Positions 23,491 through 33,639 of a DNA stretch of 64,000 nt are shown here, piece by piece. The notes below the pieces were generated by a model. The model did no database searches. It saw only the letters and a program-made list of their open reading frames with translations, and had not been told where the DNA came from. The translations under genes were made by a program, and so were the position numbers. The number at the start of each line of letters is the position of its first letter. Position 1 is the first letter of the stretch. The stretch spans positions 27,371,213 through 27,435,212 of the forward strand of contig OZ026519.1 in the NCBI GenBank assembly GCA_964019695.1, read 5' to 3'. This stretch comes from Loripinus fragilis. Lineage: Eukaryota; Mollusca; Bivalvia; Lucinida; Lucinidae.

Positions 23491-24285
23491 ATTATGAAGC
23501 ACCTCAGTGAGACACTTCTTATGTGTACCCATGATATACTGTTCACAAAAAGTAGGGGATATTCCATTATTAAAAATTATAACATTTACCAAAGGAATGT
23601 CATAAACCTGAAACAGCTACTGTAGTATTAATTAGCAAAGTCATCTCATGGCCAATATGATTGATATGTTCAAGGATTTGTCTGGTCATGTGTTTCTGAG
23701 ACAACCATATTTAGAAGTGGGGTAGCCTTTCAATTTTCACACGTGAATATCGCGATGACAGATTATGCAATGGCTATGCTTTTAAAAAAGAAAATATCCG
23801 TTATTTTTATGTTAAGAATTTGCTTTGATCTCTTTGTCCTCAATTTCAGGAATGTGAGGCTAAAATCTGTCAATTTTTAGTGTATTGTTTCATTTTTTTG
23901 CATTTTTGTCACCGCCCTATCTCCTAGAAATAACAATTATGGTATGCGAAAAAAATCTTAAAAAACAAAGATATCCGTAATGCATCTTTAGCATGCATTA
24001 TCGAAAGCATGCCAAAAATTTTGATACTTTTTTGTGAAATTTGTCTTGACCACTAATTTCTTTGGCACGCCCTTAAGGTTACATTACCCAATTTTCAGCC
24101 CTCAAACTAAGCAGGAAAACTGGCGTACATATTGCTCTATGAAAATACAAAATTATTTATGGGACAAATTAGAATTTTAATTTTTAGACTTTTTTATGTC
24201 CCAACATGGACAGTACATGTATATATATATGATAGAGTATACATGTAGGATGTTAGAGATATTTATACAAAACACCTCTGAAATT

Positions 24286-24510
24286 AAGTTGAGGACTTAA
24301 AAAAAACATTGTCAGAGATTTTTCTGTCAGTTTGGCTGAACCCCACAGTGTCCGCACCCTGTTCCTGACGAAAATCCTGGATCTCACAGGCAAACAGTGA
24401 AGACCCTGATGGAATGCCCCCTATGTGGATTTTTATCCGGGTCTCCACTGTTTGCCAAACTGCCTGTTTACTTGAATCTAGAATAAAATTAATAATTAAA
24501 GGATTCACAT
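24286..24510. repeat. Dispersed hairpin repeat variant
   Basis: Centre reads 'ggcaaacagtgaagaccctg' and the inverse 'ggtctccactgtttgcc', with the outer arms 'gaggacttaa/gaatct' only weakly matched. The minus-strand 74-codon frame is repeat-derived. Confidence 0.55.
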
Positions 24511-25349
24511 GAAGAATTTAAAAAGCATAGAAATTGATCACACTGTCAGGATTTTGTTACCTGCGCATCCTGCATCTTTTGCGCATAAGTTTTTATTTCA
24601 GTGAGTCCCGGGATGCAATAGTTGGCAGACTTGTCATTAAAAATAGTGTTTTGCACTCATTAGTTTGCATTGGGGACTCATTGATATTGGAAACAGCGAG
24701 TCCCAGGACCCATAAGCCCAAAATTGTAAAAGAATCACTGATAATTATCACACTGCTCATTAATATTCAGATCTGTAATTCTATTTGCTGCATTCTCTTT
24801 GTATGAATATCTTTATAATGTTTGCCATCATGTTGACATTGTGTTAGAAGTTGCATTTTCTCGAAATCAAATGGCGAGATTTTTTAACTAAGATCATTGA
24901 AGCTCATATTGAGAACCACCTCAGTTAGGCGGTCCTGTTGTGCCTGCAAAAATGTATTTTAAAGAAAAATAAGAAAAATAATCAACCTCATGAGTTTAAG
25001 AGGATTTAAACTGCATGGACATGTGGATGTATTGTTATTTTTTGCATACTGGGTAATATTTCATGCTTTTTTGCCATCTGCTGATCCCCCTCCACGCCCC
25101 CCCCCCCAAAAAAAAAAGTATGTTTCTAAAAAATCATGTATAATTTCAGAGGGTCAAGCGGTTTGGATCCAGACCAGGCCCTACATTTTGTTGGACCTGA
25201 TCTGGGTTCATTTCAAATTTCTTGCAAACGTTTTCAGTAAATGACCACAAGAGAAAAATGTTTTTTAAAATTCTCAATGGTCGAAAGACGGGACCCAGAC
25301 AACTTTCCCTGTTTCCCGCGGTAAGAATAGTGCACGTGGACAATACCCG

Positions 25350-25920
25350 AAAATTTCTTTAAGAGTATTTGTTCCACTTTAGTGTTCTTAAAATATTCTG
25401 TTTTCTGTTTTTTAACAATTCAAAAACAAGTTCAGAACATTTGTAGTGATTAATGTTCTTAAAATGTTCTTTATTTGTTCAAAAAATTCTTCAAGAACCA
25501 TTAAAGTGCATATTTTGCTATTGTGAGTCTGGAACTTTTCAATTTTTTTTTCACTTTTAGACCATTTTAAGACTTTCTAGGTTCTTAAACAGTTCTTGTT
25601 CTGGAACCATTCATGAACATTTAAAATTATTCTTAACATTATTTATTCTGAATAAATTGTTCTTAAATGTTCTTTATTTGGTTTAAAAGCTTTTCAAGAA
25701 CCATTTGAGAACATTTGTTCTTATTGTAAGATTTAGAAATGTTCTTTAATTCTACTTTCACTTTTTAAGAATATCTAAAGAATTTTTAAGGTTCTTAATC
25801 AGTTCTATAAAGATGTTCAGGAACCTTTCAAGAAAATCTTTTCTGGAACACAACAAAGGAACATTTTAAGAACTGTTCTCAATGTTAAGAACAGTTCTCA
25901 GAACAAAATTTTGCGGAGGT
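25350..25920. repeat. Segment dense in GTTCTT / AAGAAC words
   Basis: Dozens of 'gttctta', 'ttcaagaacc' and 'aagaaca' words occur in both orientations, ending 'agaacagttctcagaacaaa'. There is no coding frame. It could fold into alternative hairpins or be a degenerate inverted minisatellite. Some arrays resemble alternating GAA/TTC heat-shock-element pentamers, but I treat this as coincidence unless tested. Confidence 0.55.
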
Positions 25921-26039
25921 ACTCAAAAGAGCTTTGCATCACCTTACTTTTACCACATTTTAAGTAACGTTTCTGTCTAAGTATATGAAACCTGCTTCTA
26001 AAATTTGATACTGCCATAGACAGTTCAACTCAGTGTTTG

Positions 26040-26880
26040 ACAAGACAATAAGTTTGTGTGGAAACATTATGTTGAACTTGAAGTCTGTAAAAATGCATTT
26101 ATCTGGGAATACCAAAATTTTTGGGGTTTTAAAAATTCAACAGCTTTTTGCACAGGGTTCAGAATTCATTTTTTGTTCAAATTGGTACTACAGAGACTGT
26201 GAAAAACCATTTTAACCATAGGAGAAAGAGAAGATTACTATTTTTTTGAAAAAAAATTAGATTTTTTACCTAAAATTGCAATTTTTTGAGATTTTTAAAA
26301 TTCTTAGCCAAAGCTTTAAAACTCATCTTTCTAATCATTTTTACATAAAAATGGGTTAAATTGTTTTGGTACCATTAAACTGCTTCCAAATTTCTTACTG
26401 TTAGAATTAAAGTCTTGCAGAAGTTCCTGTACCAGCTTTCTTAAGGGTTTCCCAAAAAATGCAACTTCACAAATTTCCAAGATTGTAAACAGTACTTTAA
26501 TTTAATCAGTAATGATGAGTTAGTATTTAACGACGCATCAACCCTTTTGGGTCATTAGCGTCAAATTTAATCAGTACGGAATTTCCAGTTTTTCTTGCCA
26601 TTTTGTTGGAAAGATGAGTTTCTCAGCTTTAACTTTCTCAGAGAATTTTGAACAAATTACAAATAACTCTCAAAAATTCATTTTTCACTTTTTGGCTAAA
26701 TATGGTATTTCTCAATCTTGAGTGAAAGTATTTAAAAATAAAACTGAATTCTAAAGCCTGTGAAAAAAGCTGTTGGCTTTTTAACAATCAAAAATATTGA
26801 TATATTTATTATTAATAAACAAAAAAAAATGCAATTTTACAGATTAGCACATCATGTTTCCTAACAAATTTATTGTTGTG
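26040..26880. mobile_element. Putative MITE with long inverted arms
   Basis: 26,105-26,172 ('aattcaacagctttttgcac' region) is the imperfect reverse complement of 26,738-26,805 ('tgtgaaaaaagctgttggct' region). Weaker pairing continues outwards. The interior is AT-rich and non-coding. It sits directly upstream of the long exon. I could not define target duplications. Confidence 0.45.
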
Positions 26881-27110
26881 TCTGATACGGGTACTGAATA
26901 GAATCCTCTGAGGCAGTAACAAATCTAAAAAGAAGGTATTGTATACTTAGAAAGCAGTTTTACTTAAAAAGGCGGGTACAATAAAAAAATCTGCAGTACA
27001 AAAGCTTTTTTGAGTAGTATGAAGGATAAACTGAACAATAGTTCAAATCTACAAGAGATGCCAACTGTTCTCCTTGCATGGCTCACAAACAAATTGTTTA
27101 CGTATTATAG

Positions 27111-29985
27111 AGCTCAAGTTGTTGTGTCACAGATTTTGCCACGGAGTCAGAATGACAAGCCAGGAGGAAAGAGACTTACATTCAGAACACTTATGAGAAT
27201 AAATCGTACTGTTACATTTGTGAATGACAAACTTGCAAAAGCAGCAGAAGAAACAGATTGATTGAACTTTGTCTACCATCCTGCATTTTTTGATGAAAAT
27301 GTGACTTACATTCTTAAGAGAAAAATGTTGAGTGCTGATGGACTTCATCTTAGTTTTGAGGGAACCCCATATATTGTTTATAATATTGAAAGGGCCATAA
27401 TCTTTGCAAAGTTTTTGTTAAAGTTTTCTTTTAAACATGTGCTATGTGGTGGTGGACCACAAGACCAAGGTGACACTGGGGAGAAACAGATTGTTACTGA
27501 AAATGACTTTTCTGAAACTACTAGTACCATAAATATTGGAAATCATGCTCACCTTGAAAAAGTAGCTATGGTCCAATCAAATGATGAAAATGTAAAACTA
27601 AATACTAAAGATGTACATTCAGGTACTGGAAATCATGCTCACCTTGAAAAAGTAGCTATGGTCCAATCAAATGATGAAAATGTAAAACTTAATACTAAAG
27701 ATGTACATTCAGCAGCTGAATTAATTAAAGGTAATGCTAATCATTTTGAAGCTGTTTTGTACAAAAGGTTTGAGGAAAATGAGAAGTTTGATTTTGTTGA
27801 GGCACTAAGAATTTTGGTAAGCCCTGATAAATCTAAACTGAGCACTATTCCTCCACACCACCCAGAGGGTGGTACGGTTTATCTTTTTAGTGATGATGTT
27901 AAGGGTAAAAATGATGATTGGAAGGCTGATGGATATACTTGGAGATATATTGGAAAGAAAGAAAAGGTTATAAGTGGTGTTACAATAGTAAAAGTTTATT
28001 TTCATCTGAGAAATGGCAGTGAAAAGTCATCTAAGTTCAAAAGAACAATGTATCGAATCTCAGGCTCCAATGATCAGAAGCTTACAGTTGTTGTGTATGA
28101 TGGTGATCATACAGAATATATTGCAATGCCTCATGGTACATGTAATTCAAAGTCCGTGAATTCTAGGCCGTTTCAAAGAACTTTACCATCAGTTCTTAAT
28201 AATTTGAAGACTAGAATGAATGAAAACCCAGTTGACCGACAAAATGCTAAAGACTTGCACAACAAGTTGCGTTCAGAATTACCATATGAGCTAAATCCTA
28301 GAAACACAAAGCAAATTCGTAACATGCAAGCATCAGTAAATAGAGCAAAACGCTTGACGCATGATTCTCTGTACAATCTTCATGAATTGTATTATCACCT
28401 TGATGGTTATATTGCAGGAATAAAAACTCTTCCAGATCTGCATGTAATTGCTGCTCACCCAGAGCTGATTTCAGAATTTGACCGTTTAATACAAATGAAA
28501 GGTGAGGATGCGGTCTGCTTATTTTATGACACCACATTTGAAACAGGTGATTTTTATATCTCAACTTTAGCTTTTAAACATTTTGTGTTCGAAAGCCAGC
28601 CAGTTATTCCCCTGTCTTTTATGATTCATGAAAGGCGAAAGCAAAAATGCCATGAGGCACATTTTAGTTTTGCGAAGGAAAAAAATCCAAGATTACAAAA
28701 AAGGCCTGTTCCAGTTGTTACAGATAGAGAACAAGGGATTGTAAATGCTTTCAAGTCTGTATTTCCCAATTCTCATATTTTTCTTTGTTGGAACCATATT
28801 CTAAGGGATATTGAGTTTTGGGTAAAGAAAAAAGGTGCATCTCCAAAAGAAATTAGATTTTACAAAGATAAAGTTAAAACCTTGTTGCAGTGTGAATCAG
28901 AAAATGAGTATTTAGAGATGTTCGAACAAAGAAAAAGCCCATGGTCTAAACCCTTTTTAGAATATTTTGAAGGTAACTTGCACCAAGAAATTATGGAAAA
29001 TGCAGGAAGATGGTTGCTTGAAAAGTTCAATGTTTATAACCCTTACTCGGGCATTACAAACAATGCATCTGAGAGCATAAATGCTAAACTCAAGCGTCTA
29101 TTAGACTGGAAAGAGAAAGACATTGACACCATTGTTCTCTATCTTTACTACTTGCAAAACAATGACCTTAACGATTTGATGTCAGGGTTCTGTGATATTG
29201 GAGACTTATGCCTCAGAAATAAATTCAAAGATCTAAAAAAAGATCCTAAAGAAATTGAAATTGTGTCTAAAAACTGCCATCCAGATGATGTAATAAGCTT
29301 AGTGAAAAGTTCTGTAGAGAATTTAATTTCAATACACCCTCCTTCAGTACATAAAGTTGAACCACAAAATAAAATTGAAAGAAATGACAGCCATAATGAA
29401 AGCATTGTAGTGAAAAAGACTGAAGATATTCAATCTGAGCATAAAATTAATACTGAACTGTCTAATGAAACCACAGCAGCAAACTTAGAGCCAGAACACA
29501 TTAAAATAGTGCAGGGCAGATCTATAGCCCTTGTTCCTGAGATGGAAACATTTCTGGTGAAAGGGCTTTCAGGGACAAAATATGCAGTGACCCTATTTCC
29601 AAAAGAGTCGTGTCAATGCCCATCCACTAGAAGATGCTGCCATATACAGGCTGCAAGGGTTAGCATAGGATTGGATGCTGAAGAAAATAAGAAAAAAGTT
29701 GTTAATTTGACACAGCTCCTAAAAAATGCAAGGCCAAGAAAATTAAAAAAATCTGGTAGAAAAAGACCGAGAGATGAAGATTTGGCAGACGACATCACAA
29801 TTATTCCTGCCCCTGATTCAATTTTAGCTAAAAGTTTAAACGAAAGTGAAATAGGGGCCTTTTCAGATGGAGATTTGGTCCATTCAACACCAAAAAGAGC
29901 TAAAATAGCAACCCCTAAAACTCCCAAATCTATTTTGAAAAGCAAACCAAAAACAAAGCCCGATTCAAAAAAAAAAAAAAAATAA
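27111..29985 (+). CDS. Long exon: SGNH end, CG-1/WRKY-like module, MULE transposase, SWIM finger (interrupted by TGA)
   Basis: One frame runs through this interval apart from TGA at 27,259-27,261. Order, with residues counted from 27,262: SGNH C-terminus with the catalytic D-x-x-H (Asp 27,337, His 27,346, in 'SADGLHLS'), about residues 1-55; linker with two 30-residue repeats, about 93-151; CG-1/WRKY-like module, about 197-290 ('GGTVYLF', 'DGYTWR', 'KRTMYRI', 'VVYDGDHTEY'); helical region, about 300-410; MULE-type DDE domain with D423 ('FYDTTF'), D488 ('VTDREQG') and E604 ('NNASESIN'); SWIM finger C-x-C...C-x-H at codons 29,611, 29,617, 29,635 and 29,641; basic tail ('KKSGRKRPRDE', poly-Lys). 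MULE transposases cut and paste DNA in the nucleus, and SWIM fingers usually accompany them. The frame stops at 29,983 just after a 16-A run; the protease continues one frame back. The lost residue at 27,259 is plausibly Trp (TGG to TGA). This is either a recently inactivated element or a domesticated gene carrying consensus errors. Confidence 0.85.
27538..27716 (+). repeat. In-frame 90-bp tandem duplication inside the MULE ORF
   Basis: Two copies of a 30-codon unit (starts 27,538 and 27,628; 'NHAHLEKVAMVQSNDENVKL...') differ at about one silent base (cta/ctt). The duplication is recent and keeps the frame. It lies in a charged, probably disordered linker between the SGNH and CG-1-like modules. 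Confidence 0.9.
29967..29982 (+). other. A16 homopolymer at the transposase-protease frame junction
   Basis: Sixteen consecutive A bases encode the Lys tail of the transposase frame, which stops immediately after. Reading one base back, the frame stays open through the protease ('IRFSSKLKELNKKLAEK'). This is either a real 1-base deletion, an assembly homopolymer error, or a site of transcriptional/ribosomal slippage that would make two products. Confidence 0.75.
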
Positions 29986-30820
29986 GATTCAGCTCTAAAC
30001 TTAAGGAATTGAACAAAAAACTTGCTGAAAAATGCAGTCAGGTAAAATCTGACATTACTTCAGATCAGTGGCAAGAGTCAAACCTTAATTGTTCTATGGA
30101 ACATATACATACTGATTGTTCCTTTGAAGAGATAAGGCAAGATGGCAATTTTGATAATGCTTACTGGATTAAGGAACTCTCCTTAAAGGACAGGGAAAGG
30201 AGAGAATTAACACAAAACAAAAAGTTAACCTCATACCACATGGAAGCAGTTAATATACTTGCCAGAAAACAGTTTTCAAACATTGACGGATTTCAACTTA
30301 CGGAAAAAATACCAAATTATATTAAAACTGAAAAACGATGGAATATAGGTAGTGTCATGAATGAAGTATTAGCCCCAGCTTGTCAAATTCATCATACTAA
30401 CTCTGATCATTGGGTAGTTTCTTTCCAAGACAATAAAATAAGATTTTTGTCTTTGACAGCCTTGGAAATGAAAGAAATGACAACAATATTCTTACAGATA
30501 GTCTAAAGCTGCAACTTGCATCTGTTAATGGTGGCAGTCAACAATCTCTTCTTATAACTGTCCCAGACACACAGAGACAAAGCAACGGTGTGGACTGTGG
30601 ATTATATGCCATTGCTCACTTAGTAGAATTTTGTGTTCATGGGAGACCTATGCCTAATGTTATTTTTGATACTGCCCAAATGAGGTCACATTTGATTAAA
30701 TGCCTTGAAAATCAGCATCTATCTGAATTCCCCAAAACAAATAAATTATTAAATACTAGAAAAAAAAGAGATGCCAAGACTTTTAATATACCTCTTTATT
30801 GTATTTGTGCCTTGCCAAGC
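29982..30820 (+). CDS. ULP1/SENP-type C48 cysteine protease domain (frameshifted)
   Basis: Continues the same gene one frame back from the transposase. Typical C48 features occur in order: 'YWIKELSLKDRERRELTQNK' and 'LTSYHMEAVNILARKQF...GFQLTE' (helical lead-in); catalytic His in 'DHWVVSF' (codon 30,408); catalytic Asp in 'FDSLGNE' (codon 30,455); oxyanion Gln and catalytic Cys in 'RQSNGVDCGLYAIAH' (Cys codon 30,596). His and Asp/Cys are in different frames. The switch falls in the T5 run at 30,444-30,448, where one lost T would explain it. All catalytic residues are therefore retained. C48 enzymes process SUMO or other ubiquitin-like proteins, and ULP1-like domains are known in some MULE elements (for example plant Kaonashi). 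A direct role in transposition is unproven. Confidence 0.85.
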
Positions 30821-30934
30821 TGACTTGACAATATGATTCCTTGTGGGAAATGCAAAAGCCTTTTTCACAGAAATTGTGTGCTCTCTCCTTCTTGGGCATC
30901 TAATGATGACTTTATTTGTGTTAGTTGCGCTTAA
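30797..30934 (+). CDS. C-terminal PHD zinc finger (interrupted by TGA)
   Basis: In the same frame as the protease Cys, C4HC3 spacing is complete: Cys codons 30,800, 30,806, 30,842, 30,851; His 30,866; Cys 30,875, 30,917, 30,926. Context is 'YCICALPS', 'MIPCGKCKSLFHRNC' and 'DDFICVSCA', with TAA at 30,932. An in-frame TGA at 30,821-30,823 splits the first and second Cys pairs. PHD fingers bind histone H3 tails, so it could direct the protein to chromatin. No aromatic cage residue is obvious beyond the possible Trp lost to TGA. Confidence 0.8.
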
Positions 30935-31807
30935 TTAAAACAAATCATAGTAGATTTGCTTTTTCTGCTATAGTAAATGATTAATTAACACCAGGTAACA
31001 ATGCAATGCCCAACAAAATTGAACTTCTCATTTCCCACAACCCTTAACAGGGACATTTCCTTACAAAACTGAGAAGCCCCAAGTTTATACAGGTATCTGG
31101 GATTGGTATTCAAAATAAAAGTTGTTATTTCTCTATGCATACAATCTTATCTGGTAGGTATCACTGAAAGTCACCTCATTGAGGCGATTATAAGAGATAT
31201 CGACAACATACAATCTAAGGAGAATAATAGAGAAGTGATGATAAGATTTAAAAGTGCTCAAATATGTATTTATGAACTAAATTATGTGCTACAGTTGTGT
31301 TTAGTTCTATCTCCTTATAAATTTAGACTTATTTTTCTTCTGTAAATGGAATGATACATGATACAAGTGCAATGGATCTGTTTTGACTGGAACTATGCCT
31401 TGTGAAAACAAAGCAAGACTCAAATCATTCTTGGCATCCAGTCATCAATGGAATGACCCTTTAGAGGGTTGATGCCCAGGCAGATATGTGTCTTTACTAA
31501 ACATATCAGCCCTAAATGATATTGTGCACAAATTTATAGTGGTGATCTATAAAACATAATATGGTCCAGTCATGTCATGATTTTCAAATGACCATGGTGA
31601 CAATTTTCACTTTTTTTTATTTATTATTTATACTGCTGAAAGCAACATATTGAAGTATATCAGGGTGCAATGAAATTCGATTAAACAGTCGATTTTTTTC
31701 CATTTCCGTGAAATCATTTTTGTGAGTTGTTTATGCTATATGTTTTTTTATGCTAGTGCACATTAGGGAGGTCAATTATCCTACAAATGGACTTTTCCAG
31801 ACTTATA
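30935..31807. other. 3' flank of the MULE gene
   Basis: No further gene seen and no clear AATAAA signal directly after the stop. A short imperfect hairpin at about 31,437-31,475 ('gaccctttagagggttgatg') is related in inverse to about 26,520-26,565. It is too short to call a MULE terminal inverted repeat. Confidence 0.4.
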
Positions 31808-31814
31808 AATGATC

Positions 31815-31925
31815 AATGCAAAGGAAATTGCATTTTGCCATGATGACCGAGAAATTGCATTTTGCCATGATGCCCGGGAAGTTGCATTTTGCCATGATGC
31901 CCGGGGAAATTGCATTTTGCCGATA
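31815..31925. repeat. Short tandem repeat, about 27-bp units, four copies
   Basis: 'aaattgcattttgccatgat' followed by 'gcccggg'-like spacers, repeated four times with minor changes. Two overlapping + frames exist only because of the array. Confidence 0.85.
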
Positions 31926-33639
31926 CAGAATTTGCTGTTCTTGGCCAACACTTATACTTTATGCCTCGGTTACATTTGCCACGGTCGTTGTACTATTTAT
32001 TTGTCTAGAGGATTTTCCCTACAATTTTTTCGGCATTGTAGGCGACTATATGCTACGACGTATGTCACGCTTAGGGATGTCTGTTACAACGCAAGGTGGT
32101 TCTGGACGACAGTACGTTACAGGTTCCAGACGAAATATTTTTAAATATAGGTTTGTGCTATTGAATGTGTATCGTTTTCGGGAAACTTAAGACACAATAA
32201 ACCGTAAGCATCTTATTTTGTCTTTGTATATTTGTCCACGACACTCATCTTAACTTAATCAATCCTGTAGAGCATGGCATCTGTATCCAGTTAACGCGTA
32301 TATGATACATTATTATTCTTGAAACAGTATTTTACTACTATACGCGTCCACATATCCTTATTTAGTACTTTCAGTTTCGTTTTCTTTGAACATTTTATGA
32401 CTTGATGTGATTAGACATTACATTGTCCATCACATAGACCAAGAAAGAACTTTCTCATAAATCTGCTTACTTTAGAAGAACGCGTTTTTAAAACCAAAAG
32501 GAATGTACTGCAGTCATTTTTCCATGTTACAGATGTGTAACGACTGCAAATATTTTGTTACAGGTTATTGTCGACAGCGTAGCAGGTGGAGACGACAGTG
32601 ATAGATTTATAAAATATATCTTACACCCAAGAATCTTCTGTTTTGACCGAGGGTGAAATGTCATTTACCGTGTATGAGAATACGAATATGGCCAATACTC
32701 GGATTATGTACATCTGCTGTTATTTCGAGATGCGCACGATTTGACATCATGGCCTTGTGCTAAGCGTGTCAGACTTTGGAACCTGAGGACCATAGTCCAT
32801 TCCAGGGTGGGCACTTATAACATTTTTTTTTCTTTTTTCCTCTTGTAATGCAAAATTACTTTATACAAGAAACATGGAATTATATAAATGACAAAAATTA
32901 GACTCCTTAATTTTTAAATATCCTCAAAATTTGTAGGGGTGGGGATAACTTTGGCCCTCCTGGAAGATAATTAGTCTGGTGACCCCATTTTTTTCTTTTT
33001 TCTAAAATGTCAAATGATAGTCCATGAAACAATAACAATAAATAAGATTTTTAATGTCAGATTTTTATATATAATTTACTCCAAAAATTGAAATCCTTTT
33101 ATGAGGGAATAACCAAAATATATCATACAGTATCTTGACATGGGTTGGGAAAACAAATATATTTTCACATTTTCTAGAAAGCTTGAGGTCATTAGCAATA
33201 ATTAAAATTAAAATAAAGAAGCTGGATGGCGATTATAAATATTTTAGCTTAATATTAAGGACTTGGATTTTTTTCAGAAAATTTGTGAAATGCTGAAAAC
33301 TTCCATGTGAGATCATGAAAAATTGAGTGTGGTGACATCTTTTGTATTTCATAAATTGACAGTCCATACTTAAACCAAACTGTATGCAAACAATTAAAAC
33401 GGTTTTAATGTGGGAAGTATTACCCACAATTGCCCTTAATAAGCTCCAGGTCTGACAAAGTGTAAGTCACATATCATACATGGTCAAATAAAATGACGTT
33501 TTAAACGTACCAAAGCTGAAGGCTCCAAGGTGAGCTAATAGTATACAAATGACTCCAGCCTCCATCCGTCTGTCTGTTCGTCAGCTTTTTCAAACATCTC
33601 CTTTGAAACCACAATGTCAATCGAATTTCATATGGAGAC

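Larger units (their letters stand above)
21882..27110 (+). other. Intron interval with many hairpin MITEs
   Basis: No coding exon recognised between the block III exon and the long exon. Contents include a 'gctcacctgagc' repeat near 22,040, a run of hairpin repeats (22,805-23,490 and 24,290-24,510), an oligo-C/A tract near 25,095, a GTTCTT/AAGAAC-dense segment (25,350-25,920) and a large inverted-repeat element (26,040-26,880). The acceptor for the next exon is proposed at 27,109-27,110. Confidence 0.5.

Noticed and set aside
27259..30823. TGA codons as selenocysteine codons
   Set aside because: The surrounding protein modules have no selenoprotein precedent, the positions look like Trp or Arg codons, and I saw no SECIS-like structure after the stop. 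Simple nonsense change or error is more likely.
32755..32820. tRNA-like sequence on the + strand
   Set aside because: Only a loose resemblance to A and B boxes; no stem pairing that I could verify.
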